A DNA stretch of 26,801 bases from contig JAUXCI010000004.1 in NCBI GenBank assembly GCA_030618945.1, positions 1 to 26,801 of the forward strand. The letters are read 5' to 3'. The translations under genes and the position numbers were made by a program. The notes beneath the pieces are model-generated. The model did not search any database. It was given only the letters and a program-made list of their open reading frames with translations, and was not told where the DNA came from. Below are positions 1-9,500 of the stretch, piece after piece (within the stretch, counting starts at the first letter, position 1; the number at the start of each line of letters is the position of its first letter). The DNA is from Flavobacteriaceae bacterium (GTDB lineage Bacteria > Bacteroidota > Bacteroidia > Flavobacteriales > Flavobacteriaceae).

Positions 1-3
1 TTG

Positions 4-1023
4 ATGAAGGCACTATTTTATATCCTAATTTTATTTGTAATTGCAATAGCTTTTTGGCAAGTTTTTAAAATTTTAGGATTAACAAAGAAGGATCAAGTAG
101 CAACTGAAAAGGAAAATAACATTAATGGTTGGTTAATGTTAGGTTTAGGTGGATTTATTTATGGATTGATGATATACTCCATGGTTGAAGGCAGAGTGGT
201 ACTATTACCGCGTCTTTCTGCCTCTTTGGAAGGGCAGGACATCGATAAGCTTTTTATTATAACCATGGGACTCATTCTTGTGGTTCAGTTTATTACCCAG
301 TTTTTAATTTATTACTTTACTTTCAAATATCGTGGTATTAAGGGAAGAAAAGCCGTATTTTATGCTGATAGTCATAAACTGGAAATGTGGTGGACGGTTA
401 TACCAACGGTTGTTTTATCTGTATTGATTGTTTATGGATTGTGGACCTGGAATAATGTTCAGGATCTTTCAAACGCTGAAGACCCATTAATTATTGAAGT
501 TTATGCCAAGCAGTTTCAGTGGGAGGCTAGATATGCAGGGGCTGATAAGCAATTAGGTATAGGCCATGTTAGTTTCATCAAAGGGATTAATACGATGGGA
601 GTGGATATGACAGATAAAAATGCCGCGGATGATATTCCGGTAAGAGAATTGCATTTACCAAAAGGTAGAAAAGTAATATTTAAATTCAGGTCACAGGATG
701 TATTGCACTCAGCATACATGCCACACTTTAGAGCACAGATCAATTGTGTACCCGGGATGACAACCTCCTTTGGTTTTACTCCTACAGTAACAACTGAGGA
801 AATGAGACTGGACGAAGATACCAAAGCCAAATTTGATGCCATTAATGAATTAAGAATATCTGAAGGAAATGAAACTGTTGAGTTTGATTATCTTTTGTTG
901 TGTAATAAAATATGCGGAGCGTCTCATTACAACATGCAAATGAAAGTTGTTGTTGAAGAAGAGGAAGATTTTAATAATTGGTTAAAAGAGCAAAAAACCT
1001 TAGCTCAAGTTGTTAATAACTAG
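4..1023 (+). CDS. coxB: Cytochrome c oxidase subunit II (CuA subunit)
   Basis: This subunit takes electrons from cytochrome c or a partner complex and passes them through the binuclear CuA centre to subunit I, in the cytoplasmic membrane with its copper domain outside. Hydrophobic segments lie at about residues 3-22, 43-60, 82-105 and 128-148, followed by a cupredoxin domain from about 163. The CuA ligands are visible as His235, Cys300, Cys304, His308 and Met311, within the motif CNKICGASHYNM. Numbering is from the ATG at position 4. An in-frame TTG occupies bases 1-3, and because the window begins here an upstream start cannot be excluded. The gene lies 28 bp ahead of subunit I and is surely co-transcribed with it. 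In Flavobacteriia such pairs often follow the alternative complex III genes, which would lie outside this window; that is family knowledge and not seen here. Confidence 0.95.
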   Translation: MKALFYILILFVIAIAFWQVFKILGLTKKDQVATEKENNINGWLMLGLGGFIYGLMIYSMVEGRVVLLPRLSASLEGQDIDKLFIITMGLILVVQFITQFLIYYFTFKYRGIKGRKAVFYADSHKLEMWWTVIPTVVLSVLIVYGLWTWNNVQDLSNAEDPLIIEVYAKQFQWEARYAGADKQLGIGHVSFIKGINTMGVDMTDKNAADDIPVRELHLPKGRKVIFKFRSQDVLHSAYMPHFRAQINCVPGMTTSFGFTPTVTTEEMRLDEDTKAKFDAINELRISEGNETVEFDYLLLCNKICGASHYNMQMKVVVEEEEDFNNWLKEQKTLAQVVNN

Positions 1024-1051
1024 GAACTAATCTATAAACTTATCCAGGAAA

Positions 1052-2824
1052 ATGTCAGACCATCATCATCATAAAGAAACATTTATAACCAAATATATTT
1101 TTTGCCAGGATCATAAAATGATCGCTAAGCAATACCTTATTACGGGTATGTTTATGGGTGTTATCGGGGTATTTATGTCAATGTTGTTTCGTTTACAACT
1201 AGCTTACCCAGACCAAAGTTTTACTATAATTGAGGCATTTTTGGGAAAAGGCGGTGAAGGCGGACAAATGACGCCAGATATGTATATGGGACTTGTTACC
1301 ATACATGGTACCATCATGGTGTTCTTCGTGCTCACGGCTGGCTTGAGTGGAACCTTTAGTAATTTATTAATTCCTTTGCAAATTGGTGCAAGAGATATGG
1401 CCTCAGGCTTTTTGAATATGATTTCTTACTGGCTGTTCTTTTTGTCTAGTTTGATTATGTTCCTTTCTATTTTTGTACACACAGGAATGGCCTCTGCTGG
1501 ATGGACCATCTATCCACCTTTAAGCGCGCTTCCTCAGGCAATGTCTGGTTCGGGATTAGGGATGACCTTATGGTTGATTTCAATGGCAATTTTTATCGCG
1601 TCTTCTTTATTGGGATCTTTAAATTATATTGTTACCGTTTTGAACTTGCGTACCAAAGGAATGAAAATGACGCGTCTGCCACTAACGATATGGGCATTCC
1701 TGGTTACGGCTATTATAGGGGTTGTCTCCTTTCCGGTTTTGTTAGCAGCGGCTTTGTTATTGATCTTTGATCGTAGTTTTGGCACGTCCTTTTATCTTTC
1801 TGACATATTTATTCAGGGAGAGGTATTACATTACAAAGGAGGATCCCCAATTTTATTTGAACACTTATTCTGGTTTCTAGGACATCCTGAAGTATATATT
1901 ATTTTACTACCTGCCCTAGGTATCACTTCCGAGGTAATCTCCACAAATGCCAGAAAACCAATATTTGGTTATAGGGCAATGATTGGCTCTATTATGGCCA
2001 TTGCATTTTTATCGACCATTGTTTGGGGTCACCACATGTTCGTTACTGGAATGAACCCGTTCCTGGGTTCTGTATTTACCTTTACAACTTTATTGATTGC
2101 GATTCCTTCGGCCGTTAAAGCCTTTAATTATATCACTACTCTTTGGAAAGGTAATTTGCAGTTGAACCCTGCAATGCTATTCTCTATTGGGATGGTTTCT
2201 ACTTTTATTACTGGTGGTCTAACCGGTTTGATCTTAGGAGACAGCGCCTTGGATATCAATGTTCATGATACCATGTTCGTTGTAGCTCACTTCCATTTAG
2301 TGATGGGAATTTCTGCTCTTTTTGGGATGTTTGCAGGTGTATATCATTGGTTTCCGAAGATGTATGGTAAAATGATGAATAAAGATATGGGCTATCTCCA
2401 TTTCTGGATTACTGCCATTTCAGCGTATGGCGTATTTTTCCCTTTGCACTTTATAGGGCTGGCAGGTTTGCCGAGAAGGTATTACAGCAATTCGGCTTTC
2501 CCAATGTTTGACGATTTGTTGCACATTAATAAAGTAATTACGGTTTTCGCTCTTATTGGCGGGCTGGCACAATTGATTTTTCTTGCAAACTTTTTCTTTA
2601 GTGTAGGTAAAGGAAAGAAAGCTGTTAAGAATCCTTGGCGAGGAAATACGCTAGAGTGGACTACACCAGTTGAACACATGCATGGAAACTGGCCAGGTGA
2701 AATTCCAGAAGTACATCGATGGGCATATGATTACAGTAAAATTGATGAGAATGGTGAACTGTGGGGCGGGCAAGACTTCACTCCGCAAACCTTGCCAATC
2801 AGAGATGGTGAAGAAGAGTTTTAA
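1052..2824 (+). CDS. coxA: Cytochrome c oxidase subunit I (haem a / a3-CuB subunit)
   Basis: This is the catalytic subunit of the aa3-type terminal oxidase, which reduces O2 to water and pumps protons. It is a 590-residue polytopic membrane protein. Haem a ligands are His85 and His415, the haem a3 ligand is His413 (in HDTMFVVAHFH), and CuB ligands are His278, His327 and His328. The motif GHPEVY supplies the D-channel Glu280 and the cross-linking Tyr282, which marks an A-type oxidase. Lys356 in IPSAVKAFN fits the K-channel lysine. The N-terminus carries a short His cluster (HHHH at residues 4-7), common in Bacteroidota homologues. It follows coxB by 28 bp, and an intrinsic terminator stands 32 bp after its stop, so coxB-coxA ends the transcript here. 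Subunit III is not in the window. Confidence 0.97.
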   Translation: MSDHHHHKETFITKYIFCQDHKMIAKQYLITGMFMGVIGVFMSMLFRLQLAYPDQSFTIIEAFLGKGGEGGQMTPDMYMGLVTIHGTIMVFFVLTAGLSGTFSNLLIPLQIGARDMASGFLNMISYWLFFLSSLIMFLSIFVHTGMASAGWTIYPPLSALPQAMSGSGLGMTLWLISMAIFIASSLLGSLNYIVTVLNLRTKGMKMTRLPLTIWAFLVTAIIGVVSFPVLLAAALLLIFDRSFGTSFYLSDIFIQGEVLHYKGGSPILFEHLFWFLGHPEVYIILLPALGITSEVISTNARKPIFGYRAMIGSIMAIAFLSTIVWGHHMFVTGMNPFLGSVFTFTTLLIAIPSAVKAFNYITTLWKGNLQLNPAMLFSIGMVSTFITGGLTGLILGDSALDINVHDTMFVVAHFHLVMGISALFGMFAGVYHWFPKMYGKMMNKDMGYLHFWITAISAYGVFFPLHFIGLAGLPRRYYSNSAFPMFDDLLHINKVITVFALIGGLAQLIFLANFFFSVGKGKKAVKNPWRGNTLEWTTPVEHMHGNWPGEIPEVHRWAYDYSKIDENGELWGGQDFTPQTLPIRDGEEEF

Positions 2825-2855
2825 GAACTACTACTAATTAAAAAATTATTTTTAG

Positions 2856-2884
2856 AACCTCAATTTAATTGAGGTTTTTTTTTG
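2856..2884 (+). terminator. Intrinsic terminator after coxA
   Basis: Arms AACCTCAA (2856-2863) and TTGAGGTT (2869-2876) are perfectly complementary around a 5-base loop, and a run of ten T residues follows (2875-2884 region, before a G). It stands 32 bp after the coxA stop and directly ahead of the promoter-like box for the next gene. Confidence 0.85.
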
Positions 2885-2886
2885 CC

Positions 2887-2894
2887 TATATTTG
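2887..2894 (+). promoter_or_regulatory. Possible -7 box for the penicillin acylase gene
   Basis: TATATTTG matches the Bacteroidota -7 consensus TAnnTTTG and lies 16 bp ahead of the ATG at 2911. A TTG at 2869-2871 could act as the -33 element, but the 15-base spacing is short. The call rests on the -7 box alone. Confidence 0.4.
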
Positions 2895-2910
2895 GCAAAA
2901 CCAGAATACA

Positions 2911-5271
2911 ATGCTTCGAAAAATACTGTACTCATTTATTAGCTTGCTGTTGATACTTTTTATTTTTGCAGTGATCTTTGTACAGAAAAATAAACCGGTT
3001 TACAATGGTAGTTTAAATATTCAAGACCTGGAAGAAGAGGTGACTGTCTATTTTGACACTTATGGTGTGCCCCATATTTTTGCTGACAATGAAGTTGATG
3101 CCTACAGGGCTCTTGGCTATGTGCAAGCCCAGGATAGACTCTGGCAAATGGAAATTATTCGCAGAATAGCAGCGGGAAGACTGGCTGAATTATTTGGTAA
3201 AGATTTGGTAAAAACTGACAAGCTGTTCAGAGGTATGGGAATTGAGGCTTCAGCTGCCAAAACCATTCAAAATGTAGATAGTACGTCTCAGACCTTTCTG
3301 CTTTCTCAGGCTTATTTGGATGGGGTCAATCAATATATAGACAAAGGAAAACTTCCGATAGAATTCAAGTTGTTAGGAGTTGAAACCGAACATTATACCC
3401 TGAAGGACATATACAATGTTTTTGGATTTATGGCCTTTAGCTTTGCTCAGGCGCATAAAACTGATCTATTACTGACTGACTTAAAAGAAGCTTTAGGTAC
3501 TAAGTATCTGTTAGATCTGGATTTGGACATAAGCCCAAGATCCACTTTGATAAAGAATTCCCGAGGAATGAAGAGGATGGCTTCTCAATTAGGTTCTTCG
3601 ATAAATCATATAATGGATAGTTTACCAATTCCTGCCTTTATAGGAAGTAACAGTTGGGTGATTGGTCCTCAAAAATCGAAAAAGGGCAAAGTGATTTTTG
3701 CAAACGATCCTCATATAGCTTTTTCTCAACCTTCCGTTTGGTATCAGGCACATTTGGTTACTCCTGAAAAAGAGATGTATGGCTTTCACCTTGCCTTATG
3801 CCCGTTTCCTTTGTTAGGCCATAATTATGACTATGCTTACGGCATAACGATGTTGGAAAATGATGATATTGATTTTTTTGACGAGGATGATCAGCAAGAA
3901 TATAAAATCCGCAAGGAAACCATAAAAGTAAAAGATGAAGAAAATGTTTTGTTTGAAGTCAAAACTGGACCTAATGGCCCACTTATAAACGGAATATTGG
4001 AAGGGACGAGTGAGGAAAGAAAAATTTCAATGGACTGGATATATACTAAAATGCCTTCAGATTTATTGAACATGACTTATCAAATGTCTCATGCCAATTC
4101 TTTAGTCGAATTTAGGGATGCAGTTTCAAAACTAAAGGCTCCGGGATTAAATTTGATGTATGGCGATGCGAAAGGAAATATCGCCTGGTTCGGTGCGGCT
4201 CAATTGTTCGAAAGAAGTGAAGAGGTTCATTCTAAATTTATTTTAGACGGATCTAACCAAATAGATAATAAGCATATTTATTTAGACTTTGAGCAAAATC
4301 CTCAAGCGATCAATCCTTCCTGGCATTATGTCTATTCAGCCAATAATCAGCCTGAAGAAGTGAATGGCAAATTGTATCCGGGATATTATTTACCGGAGGA
4401 CAGAGCTAAAAGGATAGTTGCGCTGCTTGAAAGTAATGATGCATTCACAAGTAAAGATGTGGAAACTATGATCAATGATGATGAATCATCCGTTGTTCCA
4501 GGTCTGGTAAAAATTATTCAGGATAATATTTCAAAGGTTAACCTGACAGCAACCGAGAAAGAAGCCATGGAAGTGTTGCGATTATGGAAAGGTGATTTTA
4601 AACAGGATCTTGTGGCACCAACTATCTATTATTCATTTATCTATCACTTTTTAGAAAACACTTTTGGGGATGAAATGGGAGAGGAAAGTTTTGAACAGTT
4701 TTTGCAAACACATTTGTATAAAAGACAAATTGCTAAACAGCTTAAATTGAACAAGTCGGTATGGTGGGATGATATAAACACCAAGGACGTAAAGGAACTT
4801 AAGGATGAGATTATTACCAGATCCTTTCACAAGGCTATATTAGCCATTCAAGAAGAGTTTGGAGACGATATCGATGACTGGCAGTGGTCGGCATCATTAA
4901 GCGTTGTTCACAAGCACGCATTTGATAAAAGCGGATCCTTAAGAAGATTTTTTAATGTAGGACCCTTTAAAACGGATGGAGCTAATGAAGTGATTAATAA
5001 TCAGTTATTTAAATTGAATGGTCAAGGGCGCTATACAGCAACAGCTGGACCTTCAACCAGGCGTGTGATCGATTTTAGTGATATTGAAAATGGGAAGGCA
5101 ATTCTACCTACCGGCCAGTCTGGAAATGTATTTAGCAAACATTATAAGGATCAGGCTAAAAAATATCTTAAAGGAGAGTTTGTAAAAATGATGCTCAATA
5201 AAGAAGAGATAAGGGCTTCTAAAGACATCTTGATCCTCTTGCCGGAAAAAAACGAACCCAAAGTAAAATAA
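2911..5271 (+). CDS. Penicillin acylase family protein (peptidase S45, Ntn hydrolase)
   Basis: This is a member of the N-terminal-nucleophile hydrolases that cleave amide bonds of acylated substrates, such as penicillins or acyl-homoserine lactones. The start is taken as the ATG at 2911; the longer reading from TTG 2869 would begin inside the terminator hairpin. An uncleaved or cleaved signal segment spans about residues 5-26, so the enzyme is exported to the periplasm. The expected self-cleavage site lies in IGSNSW: Ser246 would become the N-terminal nucleophile of the beta chain (246-786), leaving an alpha chain of about 245 residues. The sequence DPHIAF follows the nucleophile, and SANNQ, typical of the oxyanion region, is present further on. 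At 786 residues it has normal family length. It stands alone between a terminator and the convergent cysM gene, so the context does not indicate a substrate. The true substrate is unknown. Confidence 0.9.
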   Translation: MLRKILYSFISLLLILFIFAVIFVQKNKPVYNGSLNIQDLEEEVTVYFDTYGVPHIFADNEVDAYRALGYVQAQDRLWQMEIIRRIAAGRLAELFGKDLVKTDKLFRGMGIEASAAKTIQNVDSTSQTFLLSQAYLDGVNQYIDKGKLPIEFKLLGVETEHYTLKDIYNVFGFMAFSFAQAHKTDLLLTDLKEALGTKYLLDLDLDISPRSTLIKNSRGMKRMASQLGSSINHIMDSLPIPAFIGSNSWVIGPQKSKKGKVIFANDPHIAFSQPSVWYQAHLVTPEKEMYGFHLALCPFPLLGHNYDYAYGITMLENDDIDFFDEDDQQEYKIRKETIKVKDEENVLFEVKTGPNGPLINGILEGTSEERKISMDWIYTKMPSDLLNMTYQMSHANSLVEFRDAVSKLKAPGLNLMYGDAKGNIAWFGAAQLFERSEEVHSKFILDGSNQIDNKHIYLDFEQNPQAINPSWHYVYSANNQPEEVNGKLYPGYYLPEDRAKRIVALLESNDAFTSKDVETMINDDESSVVPGLVKIIQDNISKVNLTATEKEAMEVLRLWKGDFKQDLVAPTIYYSFIYHFLENTFGDEMGEESFEQFLQTHLYKRQIAKQLKLNKSVWWDDINTKDVKELKDEIITRSFHKAILAIQEEFGDDIDDWQWSASLSVVHKHAFDKSGSLRRFFNVGPFKTDGANEVINNQLFKLNGQGRYTATAGPSTRRVIDFSDIENGKAILPTGQSGNVFSKHYKDQAKKYLKGEFVKMMLNKEEIRASKDILILLPEKNEPKVK

Positions 5272-5292
5272 GTTAATTTTAGGAGATTCAAA

Positions 5293-6189
5293 TTATTGAT
5301 CAAACAAATCTGACGAAAGGTATCTGTCGCCACGATCACAAATGATGGCAACAATGATTCCAGAATCCAGCTCTTTTGCTAATTTTAATGCAGTTGCTAC
5401 TGAACCTCCACTGCTCATTCCGGCAAAAACACCTTCTTCTTTGGCTAATCTTATGGTCATTTCCCGAGCCTCTTGTTCGCTTACCTCCATGATTCGATCT
5501 ACTTTTGATCGGTCAAATATTTTGGGGAGATATTCCTCAGGCCATTTTCTAATTCCTGGTATTTTTGAATTATCCGTTGGTTGTGCACCTACAATTTGAA
5601 TTGACGAATTTTGCTCTTTTAAATAAGTAGATACACCCATGATGGTACCTGTGGTTCCCATGGCAGAAACAAAATGTGTTATTTTATGCGCTGTGTCTCT
5701 CCAAATTTCAGGACCTGTAGTTTTATAATGTGCCTTCCAATTGTCCTTGTTGGCAAATTGATTAAGCATTACAAAACCTTCTGTAAGTACTTTGTTTTCA
5801 GCATAATCCCGAGACCCTTCAATACCTTCAATAGCAGGTGTTAGGGTCACCTTTGCACCATAAGCCCTCATCGTTTGCACGCGTTCTTTAGTTGAGTTTT
5901 CAGGCATCACCAGTTCCATATTAAGCTGATACATACTTGAGATCATTGCCAGCGCGATACCAGTATTACCACTGGTTGCTTCAATGAGTTTAGAATCCTT
6001 GCTGATCTCGTTTCTTTCAAGAGCAGACTTGATCATGTTATAAGCTGGTCTGTCCTTGACACTACCACCAGGGTTGTTGCCTTCAAGTTTCAGCAATAAC
6101 TTTAGGTTTTTATTTTTTATCAGACTCCTGGTTTCAACGAGAGGAGTATTACCTATAAGGTCGAGAATGCCTTTAGCTTTGATCACCAT
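5293..6189 (-). CDS. cysM: Cysteine synthase B (O-acetylserine sulfhydrylase)
   Basis: This PLP enzyme combines O-acetyl-L-serine with sulfide to give L-cysteine in the cytoplasm. The PLP lysine is Lys45 in GNNPGGSVKDRPA, whose NNPxGSVKDRPA form favours CysM over CysK. The substrate loop TSGNTG (residues 72-77), the phosphate-binding GTTGT and a C-terminal SSGGS are all present. Its length of 298 residues is normal. The start overlaps the stop of the upstream acetyltransferase gene by 7 bp (ATGGTGA), so the two are translationally coupled and form a complete serine-to-cysteine operon. The gene is convergent with the penicillin acylase gene: only 21 bp separate the two stops and no hairpin terminator is visible between them. 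Confidence 0.95.
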   Translation of the reverse strand: MVIKAKGILDLIGNTPLVETRSLIKNKNLKLLLKLEGNNPGGSVKDRPAYNMIKSALERNEISKDSKLIEATSGNTGIALAMISSMYQLNMELVMPENSTKERVQTMRAYGAKVTLTPAIEGIEGSRDYAENKVLTEGFVMLNQFANKDNWKAHYKTTGPEIWRDTAHKITHFVSAMGTTGTIMGVSTYLKEQNSSIQIVGAQPTDNSKIPGIRKWPEEYLPKIFDRSKVDRIMEVSEQEAREMTIRLAKEEGVFAGMSSGGSVATALKLAKELDSGIIVAIICDRGDRYLSSDLFDQ

Positions 6190-6971
6190 TCTTTTTTTTT
6201 GAGTTTAGTTTTCGTTTGTTGGTATACAATAGAATTTTCAGGTACTGATTCCGTTAACCAGACGTTACCTCCAATGGTGCTGTTGGCACCTATCACAGTA
6301 TCTCCTCCTAGGATGGTAGAGCCTGAATATATGGTGACATTATTTTCTACTGTAGGATGTCGTTTTTGATTTTTCATATCCTTGGAGACTTGTAATGCCC
6401 CCAATGTTACCCCTTGATAGAGCTTAACACTATTTTTTATTATTGTACTTTCTCCAATGACCACTCCGGTTCCATGGTCAATAAAAAACGGAGAACCTAT
6501 TACGGCACCCGGATGGATATCAATTCCTGTTAACCGATGAGCATATTCACTCATCATTCTCGGAACTAAAGGCATATTTTGTCCGTGGAGTTCGTGACTC
6601 AATCTATATACAGAGATAGCAAAAAAACCGGGATAGGCAAGAATAACCTCTTCAACACTATTAGCTGCAGGATCGTGTTTATAAATACATATGGCATCCT
6701 GATTCAGTTGACTCAAGATTTCTGGCAGCCTGACAAGAAATTTCTTCCAGATCGAATCTAAATTGCAATCTTTTTTTTCTTGTAATAATTCAGTAATTTC
6801 ATTGAATGATTTTGCCAAACTATCCATATTACCACTAACGGAAATTTTGGAATCGAAAAGTATATGGAACAAATTATCGCAAAACTCCTCCGTTTTTGAT
6901 TTCAAACGATAATCAACCAAATGGTTTTGCTTATTGACTTTTATGCTTTGTATTATTTTATCAATTGACAT
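6183..6971 (-). CDS. cysE: Serine O-acetyltransferase
   Basis: This enzyme makes O-acetyl-L-serine from serine and acetyl-CoA, the activated precursor used by the downstream cysteine synthase. An N-terminal helical domain (about 1-140) is followed by a left-handed beta-helix of hexapeptide repeats (about 150-245). Asp151 and His153 in GIDIHPGA, and His166 in DHGTG, correspond to the active-site region of the family. It resembles the EpsC-type members annotated in Gram-positive and Bacteroidota genomes. The protein ends in a Lys-rich tail KKKEW and not in the C-terminal isoleucine that anchors E. coli CysE in the CysK active site, so the classical cysteine synthase complex is unlikely here. 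It is the first gene of the cysE-cysM operon. Confidence 0.93.
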   Translation of the reverse strand: MSIDKIIQSIKVNKQNHLVDYRLKSKTEEFCDNLFHILFDSKISVSGNMDSLAKSFNEITELLQEKKDCNLDSIWKKFLVRLPEILSQLNQDAICIYKHDPAANSVEEVILAYPGFFAISVYRLSHELHGQNMPLVPRMMSEYAHRLTGIDIHPGAVIGSPFFIDHGTGVVIGESTIIKNSVKLYQGVTLGALQVSKDMKNQKRHPTVENNVTIYSGSTILGGDTVIGANSTIGGNVWLTESVPENSIVYQQTKTKLKKKEW

Positions 6972-7009
6972 ATGACTTAAATAAGGAAGGTGTTATATTA
7001 GGATTAGAA

Positions 7010-7017
7010 CAAAGATA
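7010..7017 (-). promoter_or_regulatory. Probable -7 box of the cysE-cysM promoter
   Basis: On the minus strand the sequence reads TATCTTTG, a full match to TAnnTTTG, 38 bp upstream of the cysE ATG. No clear -33 TTG at the usual spacing was found. The 164-bp gap between leuB and cysE holds no gene. Confidence 0.45.
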
Positions 7018-7135
7018 ATGGATTATCAATTGTGAAAATTGTAAGGCATGTTAATTTCGGCTCCCATAGGAGGTTTTAGTAATTACTGGAACGAAAGGTT
7101 AATTTATCTTTTAGTCAAAAGCGTTTTTTAACCGA

Positions 7136-8254
7136 TTAAATGATAGTTGATTGTCCCAAAGAAATGTTCTCCATTTTGTATAAGACGCTCTTTTTATCAA
7201 TAATATATGCTGACACAAAGTCTCCCACTGTAGTGGTATGAGCAAACTTTTTCGTACTATTGATATCTGGAGTAGTAATATTGAGTTCTATAGACTTTTC
7301 CACGGCATTTTTCACAGCATCTGCTTCTTCGTATAACTTGAAATGTTCAAGTAAGAGCGCGGCAGATAAGATTGTGGCCAGTGGGTTGGCTAAATCTTTA
7401 CCCTTCAATTCAGGGAAGGAACCATGGATAGGTTCAAAAAGAACTGATTTATCTCCAATGGAAGTAGAGGCAAGTAGGCCGATAGAACCAGATATTACGC
7501 TGGATTCATCGGATAAAATATCCCCAAACAAATTTTCGGTAAGAATAACGTCAAATTGTCTTGGATTCACGATAATTTTCATCGCAGCATTATCAACATA
7601 GAGATAATCAACACTAACTTCTGGGTACTGTTTAGCTAGTTCTTTCACTCTTTTTCTCCATAATCTTGACGTTGCTAAAATATTGGCTTTATCAACAAGA
7701 GTAAGTTTTTTTCTTCTTGACTTTGCCGATTTAAAAGCCAAATGAGCCAAGCGATCTATCTCCTCAGTGGTATATACACATTGATCAGAAGCTAAATTCC
7801 CATCTTTACTCAGTTTTTTTTCTCCGTAATATATTCCCCCTGTTAATTCACGAAAGATGATAAAATCAGTATTTTTAATCACCTTTTCCTTTATGGGTGA
7901 TTTATGAACCAAGGGTTCAAAAACCTTAAGAGGTCTAATATTAGCATAAAGCCCCAGTTCTTTGCGAAGCTTTAACAAACCTTCTTCAGGTCTGATTTTA
8001 GTATCTAGGCTGTTTTCAAATTTTGGATCACCAATGGCTCCGAATAAAATGGCATCTGATTCGTGACATAAATCCAAGGTCTCTTTTGGTAAAGGATCCC
8101 CTTTGACATCAATACCAATTCCACCAACAAGCGCATCGGTTAAAATAAATTTATGCTTGAATTTTAATTCAATAGCTTTTAATACTTTAACAGCTTGTGC
8201 ACAAACCTCCGGGCCCACTCCATCACCCGATAAAACCGCAATTTTTAATTTCAT
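7136..8254 (-). CDS. leuB: 3-isopropylmalate dehydrogenase
   Basis: This enzyme oxidatively decarboxylates 3-isopropylmalate to 2-oxoisocaproate with NAD+, the third leucine-specific step. Family marks are the N-terminal LSGDGVGPEV, the substrate-binding RELTGGIYYGE and the metal-binding NLFGDILSDESS signature followed by GSIGLLAS. At 372 residues it is slightly longer than common 350-360 residue homologues, because it carries a C-terminal tail after the usual end near VGDFVSAYI. The start lies 12 bp after the leuA stop, so the two are an operon. The leuC and leuD genes for the intervening isomerase are not here, although they commonly sit next to leuA/leuB in related bacteria. Confidence 0.95.
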   Translation of the reverse strand: MKLKIAVLSGDGVGPEVCAQAVKVLKAIELKFKHKFILTDALVGGIGIDVKGDPLPKETLDLCHESDAILFGAIGDPKFENSLDTKIRPEEGLLKLRKELGLYANIRPLKVFEPLVHKSPIKEKVIKNTDFIIFRELTGGIYYGEKKLSKDGNLASDQCVYTTEEIDRLAHLAFKSAKSRRKKLTLVDKANILATSRLWRKRVKELAKQYPEVSVDYLYVDNAAMKIIVNPRQFDVILTENLFGDILSDESSVISGSIGLLASTSIGDKSVLFEPIHGSFPELKGKDLANPLATILSAALLLEHFKLYEEADAVKNAVEKSIELNITTPDINSTKKFAHTTTVGDFVSAYIIDKKSVLYKMENISLGQSTII

Positions 8255-8266
8255 GTTAGTCTTTTG

Positions 8267-9442
8267 CTAGGATGCAATTTTACCCATATTTATTCTTACT
8301 GATTCAATTATTCCTTGAACATCTTTATCATCAACCTCTTTCTTTTTGTCTGCGAATTTCAAAAATTCAGGATAAATCTTGTCTAATTCAATTTTAGTAA
8401 GGTCCATTCCTATTTTTTTAGCCCTATAAGCCAAAGCCGCGCGACCACTTCTGGCGGTCAAAACAATTGACGATTCATTTACACCCACGTCACAAGGATT
8501 CATAATTTCATAAGTTGCTCTGTTCTTGATTACACCGTCCTGATGTATCCCTGAGCTATGAGCAAATGCATTTTCACCTACAACCGCTTTGTTAGGCTGT
8601 ACAAGTATTCCCATATGTTGTTGTACCAACAGCGAAGTGCTGTACAATAGTTTCGTATTTATATTCGTATCAAGGTTTAAATAGGGATGCTGCTTTAATA
8701 TCATAACAACTTCTTCCAGGGCAGTATTACCTGCTCTTTCCCCAAGACCATTGATAGTACATTCAATCTGTCGTGCACCATGTTGAACCCCTGCAATAGA
8801 ATTGGCAGTTGCAAGGCCAAGGTCATTGTGACAGTGACACGAAAGTATAACATTATCTATACCTTTTACGTTTTCTTTTAAATATTTCATTTTTGCTCCG
8901 TATTCTTCCGGTAAACAATAACCTGTAGTATCTGGAATATTCAATACGGTAGCACCTTCCTTAATGACTGCTTCACATATTCTTGCAAGAAATTCGTTGT
9001 CAGTTCTTCCGGCATCTTCAGCATAGAATTCAATATCCTCCACGAATGATTTGGCATATTTTACCGCTTCCTTTGCCTTTTCAATAATTTTTTCCTGAGT
9101 AGAATTAAATTTATATTTAATATGAGATTCAGAGGTTCCAATTCCGGTGTGAATTCTTGGTCTTTTAGCATATGTCAAGGCTTGAGCAGCGGCGTCAATA
9201 TCTTTTTTATTGGCCCTTGTAAGTCCACATACTCTGGCGTTTTTCACCAATTTAGAAATCTCGACAACAGAGTTAAAATCTCCCGGACTTGATCTTGGGA
9301 AGCCGGCCTCAATGATATCCACACCCAGTTCATCTAATCGCTCAGCAATTAATAATTTTTCTGCTGTATTTAACTTACAGCCAGGCACTTGTTCACCATC
9401 CCTTAAGGTTGTGTCGAAAATTTGGACTTGATTTTTACTCAT
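8267..9442 (-). CDS. leuA: 2-isopropylmalate synthase, short form
   Basis: This enzyme condenses acetyl-CoA with 2-oxoisovalerate, the committed step into leucine. The TIM-barrel HMGL-like catalytic domain begins with [13 protein letters not shown], has the metal-binding HCHNDLG, and contains GLGERAGN. The protein stops at 391 residues, whereas leucine-inhibited LeuA proteins run past 500 and end in a regulatory dimer domain. That domain is absent here, so classical allosteric leucine inhibition is not expected. This short form is usual in Bacteroidota. Homocitrate or citramalate synthase belong to the same family, but the pairing with leuB supports 2-isopropylmalate synthase. It is divergent from the gene at 9592. 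Confidence 0.92.
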   Translation of the reverse strand: MSKNQVQIFDTTLRDGEQVPGCKLNTAEKLLIAERLDELGVDIIEAGFPRSSPGDFNSVVEISKLVKNARVCGLTRANKKDIDAAAQALTYAKRPRIHTGIGTSESHIKYKFNSTQEKIIEKAKEAVKYAKSFVEDIEFYAEDAGRTDNEFLARICEAVIKEGATVLNIPDTTGYCLPEEYGAKMKYLKENVKGIDNVILSCHCHNDLGLATANSIAGVQHGARQIECTINGLGERAGNTALEEVVMILKQHPYLNLDTNINTKLLYSTSLLVQQHMGILVQPNKAVVGENAFAHSSGIHQDGVIKNRATYEIMNPCDVGVNESSIVLTARSGRAALAYRAKKIGMDLTKIELDKIYPEFLKFADKKKEVDDKDVQGIIESVRINMGKIAS

Positions 9443-9473
9443 TATTAAAGATTTTTTATCACTTTTGAAGATT

Positions 9474-9481
9474 CAAAATTA
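9474..9481 (-). promoter_or_regulatory. Probable -7 box of the leuA-leuB promoter
   Basis: The minus strand reads TAATTTTG, matching TAnnTTTG, 32 bp upstream of the leuA ATG. A TTG at the expected -33 distance was not found. Confidence 0.4.
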
Positions 9482-9500
9482 AATGGAAATCAATAAAGTT

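Noticed and set aside
2869..2910. Upstream TTG start for the penicillin acylase
   Set aside because: It would start inside the terminator hairpin and across the -7 box, while ATG 2911 gives a clean signal segment.
7058..7076. Small hairpin CTCC-CATA-GGAG between cysE and leuB as a terminator
   Set aside because: The stem is only about 4 bp and no T-run follows in the direction of transcription.
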